NCBI GenBank assembly: GCA_036513075.1
Contig: DATBZS010000029.1
Coordinates: 1-21,362, forward strand
Reading direction: 5' to 3'
Length of the DNA: 21,362 nucleotides
Source: Bog-756 sp036513075
GTDB taxonomy: Bacteria > Actinomycetota > Acidimicrobiia > Acidimicrobiales > RAAP-2
Of the stretch, positions 19,061-21,362 are shown piece after piece; position 1 is the first letter of the stretch, and each line of letters starts with the position of its first letter. The notes beneath the pieces were generated by a model. That model made no database searches. It saw only the letters and a program-made list of their open reading frames with translations, and was not told where the DNA came from. The position numbers and the translations under genes were made by a program.

Positions 19061-20122
19061 ATGCCGACCGTCGATGACCGCAGAGCCGACAGCGCACCCC
19101 CGGGTGACGCCGACCTCGACACCCGCAAGGCGGCCATCCTCAATGCCGTGGTCACCGAGTACATCGCGTCTGCCCAGCCCGTCGGATCCCAGCACGTCGT
19201 CGACGCCCCCGGGGTGAGCGTCTCTTCGGCCACCGTGCGGTCCGACATGGCCGCCCTTGAGCGCGACGGGTATCTGGTGCAGCCTCACACCAGCGCCGGC
19301 CGCATTCCGACCGACAAGGGCTACCGCTTCTTCGTCGACCACCTGGGCGGCACCGGATCACTCGACCCGGGGGGCCGCCAGCAGGTCCGCCAGTTCTTCG
19401 ATCACGCCCATGGGGAGATCGAGCAGATGCTGGAGCGGACCTCCGGTCTGCTGGCCGACCTCACCGACTGCACGGCCATGGTGGTCGGCCCCTCTCACGA
19501 GTCGGCCGCCGTCCGTTCGGTGCAGCTGGTCGGCCTCGGCCACCGCATGGCCCTGGTCGTCGTGGTGCTGGCCGACGGTGCGGTCCGCAAGCAGACCGTC
19601 GAGGTGCCCGACGATGTCGACGAGGCAGTCCTGTCCGAGGCCGGTGGCCGGTTGGCCGCCCATACGCTCGGGGCGACCCTGGCCCAGGCGGGTCACACCG
19701 CGGCGCCCAGCGGAAACCCGACGGTCGACGCTGTGGTGAGCTGCGGGGTTGCTGCCCTCCACACTCTCGGCGGAAACGACAGCGGCGACCAGCTCTTCGT
19801 CGGTGGATCGTCGCGCATGGCCGCCGCCTTCGACGCCGTGGACACCGTGCGGTCCGTGCTCACCATCCTTGAACAACAGCTGGTGGTGGTCTCCCTCCTC
19901 CGCGACATCCTGGACACCGGGCTGACGGTGGCTATCGGGGCCGAGCACGGGGTCGAGCCGCTCGCCTCATGTGCCATCGTGGTGATGCCGATCTCGGTGG
20001 ACGGCCTCGAGGCCGGGACCATCGGCCTGCTCGGCCCGACCCGGATGAACTACCCGCTGGCTCTGGCGGCGGCCCAGGTGGTCGGCGACCGCCTGGGTGA
20101 GCGCCTGGGCGGGGCCGGCTGA
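19061..20122 (+). CDS. hrcA: Heat-inducible transcription repressor HrcA
   Basis: A 353-residue repressor of class I heat-shock genes that binds CIRCE and is kept active by GroEL. The winged-helix region (about 20-93) shows RKAAILNAVVTEYIASAQPVG, SSATVRSDMAALERDGYLVQPHTSAGRIPTDKGYRFFVD, diagnostic for HrcA. The rest is the GAF-like domain with its inserted dimerisation segment, including VVVGPSHESAAVRSVQLV. The ATG at 19061 is preceded by a modest GGTGAG at 5 nt and a leader of about 65 nt after the CIRCE -10. It overlaps dnaJ by one base (TGATG). Autoregulation through the adjacent CIRCE is expected. groEL is not in the window. Confidence 0.96.
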   Translation: MPTVDDRRADSAPPGDADLDTRKAAILNAVVTEYIASAQPVGSQHVVDAPGVSVSSATVRSDMAALERDGYLVQPHTSAGRIPTDKGYRFFVDHLGGTGSLDPGGRQQVRQFFDHAHGEIEQMLERTSGLLADLTDCTAMVVGPSHESAAVRSVQLVGLGHRMALVVVVLADGAVRKQTVEVPDDVDEAVLSEAGGRLAAHTLGATLAQAGHTAAPSGNPTVDAVVSCGVAALHTLGGNDSGDQLFVGGSSRMAAAFDAVDTVRSVLTILEQQLVVVSLLRDILDTGLTVAIGAEHGVEPLASCAIVVMPISVDGLEAGTIGLLGPTRMNYPLALAAAQVVGDRLGERLGGAG

Positions 20123-21261
20123 TGACCGACACCGACCTCTACGAACTCCTCGGTGTCGGCCGAGGCGCCACCGACGACGAGCTGAAGCGCGCCTACCGGG
20201 CCAAGGCCCGCCAGTTCCACCCGGACACCAACCACGCCGGATCCGAGGACGACGAGCACTTCAAGGAGATCAGCCTGGCCTACGAGGTCCTGCGCGACCC
20301 CGAACGGCGGGCCCGCTACGACCGATTCGGTCATGCCGGCGTGTTCGGTCAGGCGGCCGGCGGCGGCGGTGCCGGCGACCCGTTCGGGGCCGGTGGGCTC
20401 GGCGACCTCTTCGACGCCTTCTTCAACGGCATGGGCGGTGCCCAGGCCGGCCGGCGGCGCACCGGTCCGGTGCCTGGTCCCGATGCCGAGCTGATGGTCG
20501 AGCTCTCCTTCCGCGAGGCCGTCTTCGGCGTGGAGCGCCAGGTCGAGGTCACCGTCCCGGTGCACTGCGACACCTGCGAGGGAACCGGCGCCGAGCCCGG
20601 CACCTCGGTGAGCCGCTGCCCCGAGTGCCAGGGGGCCGGCGAGCTGCGCCGGGTCCGCCAATCGATCCTCGGCCAGGTGGTGACTGCGGTCCCCTGTAAT
20701 CGCTGTCAGGGCACGGGCCAGTCGATCGAGTCGCCGTGCAGCGAGTGCCGGGGCGAGGGGCGCCGAAACGAGTCGCGCACACTGACCGTCGACATCCCGG
20801 CCGGCGTGGATGACGGTTCGACTCTGCGGTTGGCCGGCCACGGGCCGGCCGGGTTCCGGGGCGGCCCCAACGGCGCCCTGTTCGTGCACCTGTCGGTCCA
20901 CGCCGACGAGGTGTTCCAGCGGTCCGGGGTCGACCTCCACGCCACCGTGAACGTGCCGATGGCCCTCGCCGCCCTCGGCGGAAGCATCCCGTTCGACACC
21001 CTGGACGACACCCGCGACCTCGCGATTGCTGGCGCCACCCAGAGCGGTGCGGTGCAGAACCTGAAGGGGCTGGGCGTGCCGAAGGTCCGGGGCCGGGGTC
21101 GTGGCGACCTGTACGTCCACGTCCAAGTCGACACCCCGACCGACCTCGACGACGTTCAGCGCGACCTGCTCGCCCGCCTGGCCGAGGCCAGGTCCGAAGA
21201 CCTGGGCGAAGCTCCCCAGTCCGAGGGGTTGTTCTCCAAGCTGCGCTCCGCGCTCAGCTGA
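20122..21261 (+). CDS. dnaJ: Chaperone protein DnaJ (Hsp40, type I)
   Basis: A 379-residue co-chaperone that stimulates DnaK ATPase and delivers unfolded substrates. The J domain (1-70) has HPD at 33-35. A Gly/Phe-rich stretch covers about 70-106. Four zinc-binding repeats follow: CDTCEGTG (149-156), CPECQGAG (166-173), CNRCQGTG (192-199) and CSECRGEG (206-213). The C-terminal substrate domains include VDIPAGVDDGSTLRLAGHGPAG and the GDLYVHV segment. All eight Cys are intact. The ATG at 20122 overlaps the hrcA stop as TGATG, so expression follows HrcA/CIRCE control. This hrcA-linked copy corresponds to the DnaJ2 type of actinobacteria, so a separate dnaK-linked dnaJ probably exists elsewhere. 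Confidence 0.97.
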   Translation: MTDTDLYELLGVGRGATDDELKRAYRAKARQFHPDTNHAGSEDDEHFKEISLAYEVLRDPERRARYDRFGHAGVFGQAAGGGGAGDPFGAGGLGDLFDAFFNGMGGAQAGRRRTGPVPGPDAELMVELSFREAVFGVERQVEVTVPVHCDTCEGTGAEPGTSVSRCPECQGAGELRRVRQSILGQVVTAVPCNRCQGTGQSIESPCSECRGEGRRNESRTLTVDIPAGVDDGSTLRLAGHGPAGFRGGPNGALFVHLSVHADEVFQRSGVDLHATVNVPMALAALGGSIPFDTLDDTRDLAIAGATQSGAVQNLKGLGVPKVRGRGRGDLYVHVQVDTPTDLDDVQRDLLARLAEARSEDLGEAPQSEGLFSKLRSALS

Positions 21262-21263
21262 GC

Positions 21264-21362
21264 GTGGACGTACCGGCGGGCGGCACGGGCGTTCCCCGGG
21301 CGCCCGACCCGGTCCTGGTGGCGGCCATGGCCATGGTCTTCGTTGCCGATCCGTCGGCCCCG
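21264..21362 (+). CDS. rsmE: Probable 16S rRNA m3U1498 methyltransferase, N-terminus (runs off right edge)
   Basis: An open frame from GTG at 21264, 2 nt after the dnaJ stop, extends to the window end (33 codons: a Pro/Gly-rich lead, then VLVAAMAMVFVADPSAP). Identification rests mainly on gene order, since rsmE very often follows dnaJ after hrcA in actinobacteria, and on the short strand MVFVADP, which resembles the first strand of RsmE proteins. The true start may be one of the internal Met codons (residues 22 or 24). The SPOUT domain is beyond the edge. Confidence 0.5.
   Translation, partial: MDVPAGGTGVPRAPDPVLVAAMAMVFVADPSAP

Noticed and set aside
18993..19217. 74-codon frame starting at a GTG within CIRCE
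   Set aside because: It begins only 3 nt after the -10 candidate, is out of frame with hrcA, and ends inside hrcA without a coupled start, so it does not fit the mini-ORF pattern.
1..21362. CRISPR arrays, insertion sequences, tRNA or rRNA genes, riboswitches
   Set aside because: No regularly spaced repeats with unique spacers, no transposase-like proteins, no terminal inverted repeats and no cloverleaf or rRNA-like sequences were recognised by reading. A tRNAscan or Rfam search could still reveal a weak match.

Overview
This 21.4 kb window is high-GC DNA with actinobacterial gene content. It carries hrcA-dnaJ under a CIRCE element, divergent rpsT/lepA, an F420-type luciferase-like oxidoreductase, a DtxR-family regulator and a CYP123-like P450 cluster. 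Start codons are often GTG, and consecutive genes often overlap as GTGA or ATGA. Many first genes have a TAnnnT -10-like box only 6-9 nt before the start codon, as expected for leaderless mRNAs. A deep actinobacterial lineage such as Acidimicrobiia is my best guess, but no marker here settles it. I saw no rRNA, tRNA, insertion sequence, CRISPR array or prophage gene.

Positions 1-8166 form a catabolic island around one divergent promoter. Leftward run tetR, a cytochrome P450 and the start of a short-chain dehydrogenase. Rightward run a 3-hydroxyisobutyrate-dehydrogenase-like enzyme, an aldehyde dehydrogenase, a carboxymuconolactone-decarboxylase-family protein, a second short-chain dehydrogenase, an enoyl-CoA hydratase/isomerase, a luciferase-like oxidoreductase and a hotdog thioesterase, all tightly spaced or overlapping. 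The core set matches, in rearranged order, what I recall of M. tuberculosis Rv0765c-Rv0771. The likely job is oxidation of a hydrophobic alcohol/aldehyde/acid (lipid, terpenoid or aromatic) to a CoA ester. The substrate cannot be read from sequence. The promoter is a 30-bp palindrome with a -10 box readable on both strands, a strong TetR autoregulation candidate. An orphan Liv-type substrate-binding lipoprotein (8279-9616) follows with its own promoter.

Positions 9671-12800 are housekeeping: an SRAP/YedK protein, two hairpin terminators, rpsT (minus) and lepA (plus). Positions 12941-17707 are a cell-surface glycan locus: a GT-B glycosyltransferase and a 1168-residue reading frame joining a Wzx/MurJ-like flippase to two alpha/beta-hydrolase modules. 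Positions 17766-18900 hold a small conserved-looking unknown gene divergent from a DtxR/MntR-like regulator with an atypical metal site. Positions 18973-21362 are CIRCE-hrcA-dnaJ and the start of a probable rsmE.

The most unusual pattern is a repeated 5' architecture. A -10 box sits 6-9 nt before an ATG/GTG, which opens a very short ORF (9-31 codons). The TGA of that ORF overlaps, as GTGA, the GTG start of the real gene. It occurs before tetR, the glycosyltransferase, the flippase and, inside the flippase-hydrolase frame, exactly at the hydrolase module. This suggests leaderless upstream peptides that hand ribosomes to regulated genes by termination-reinitiation.
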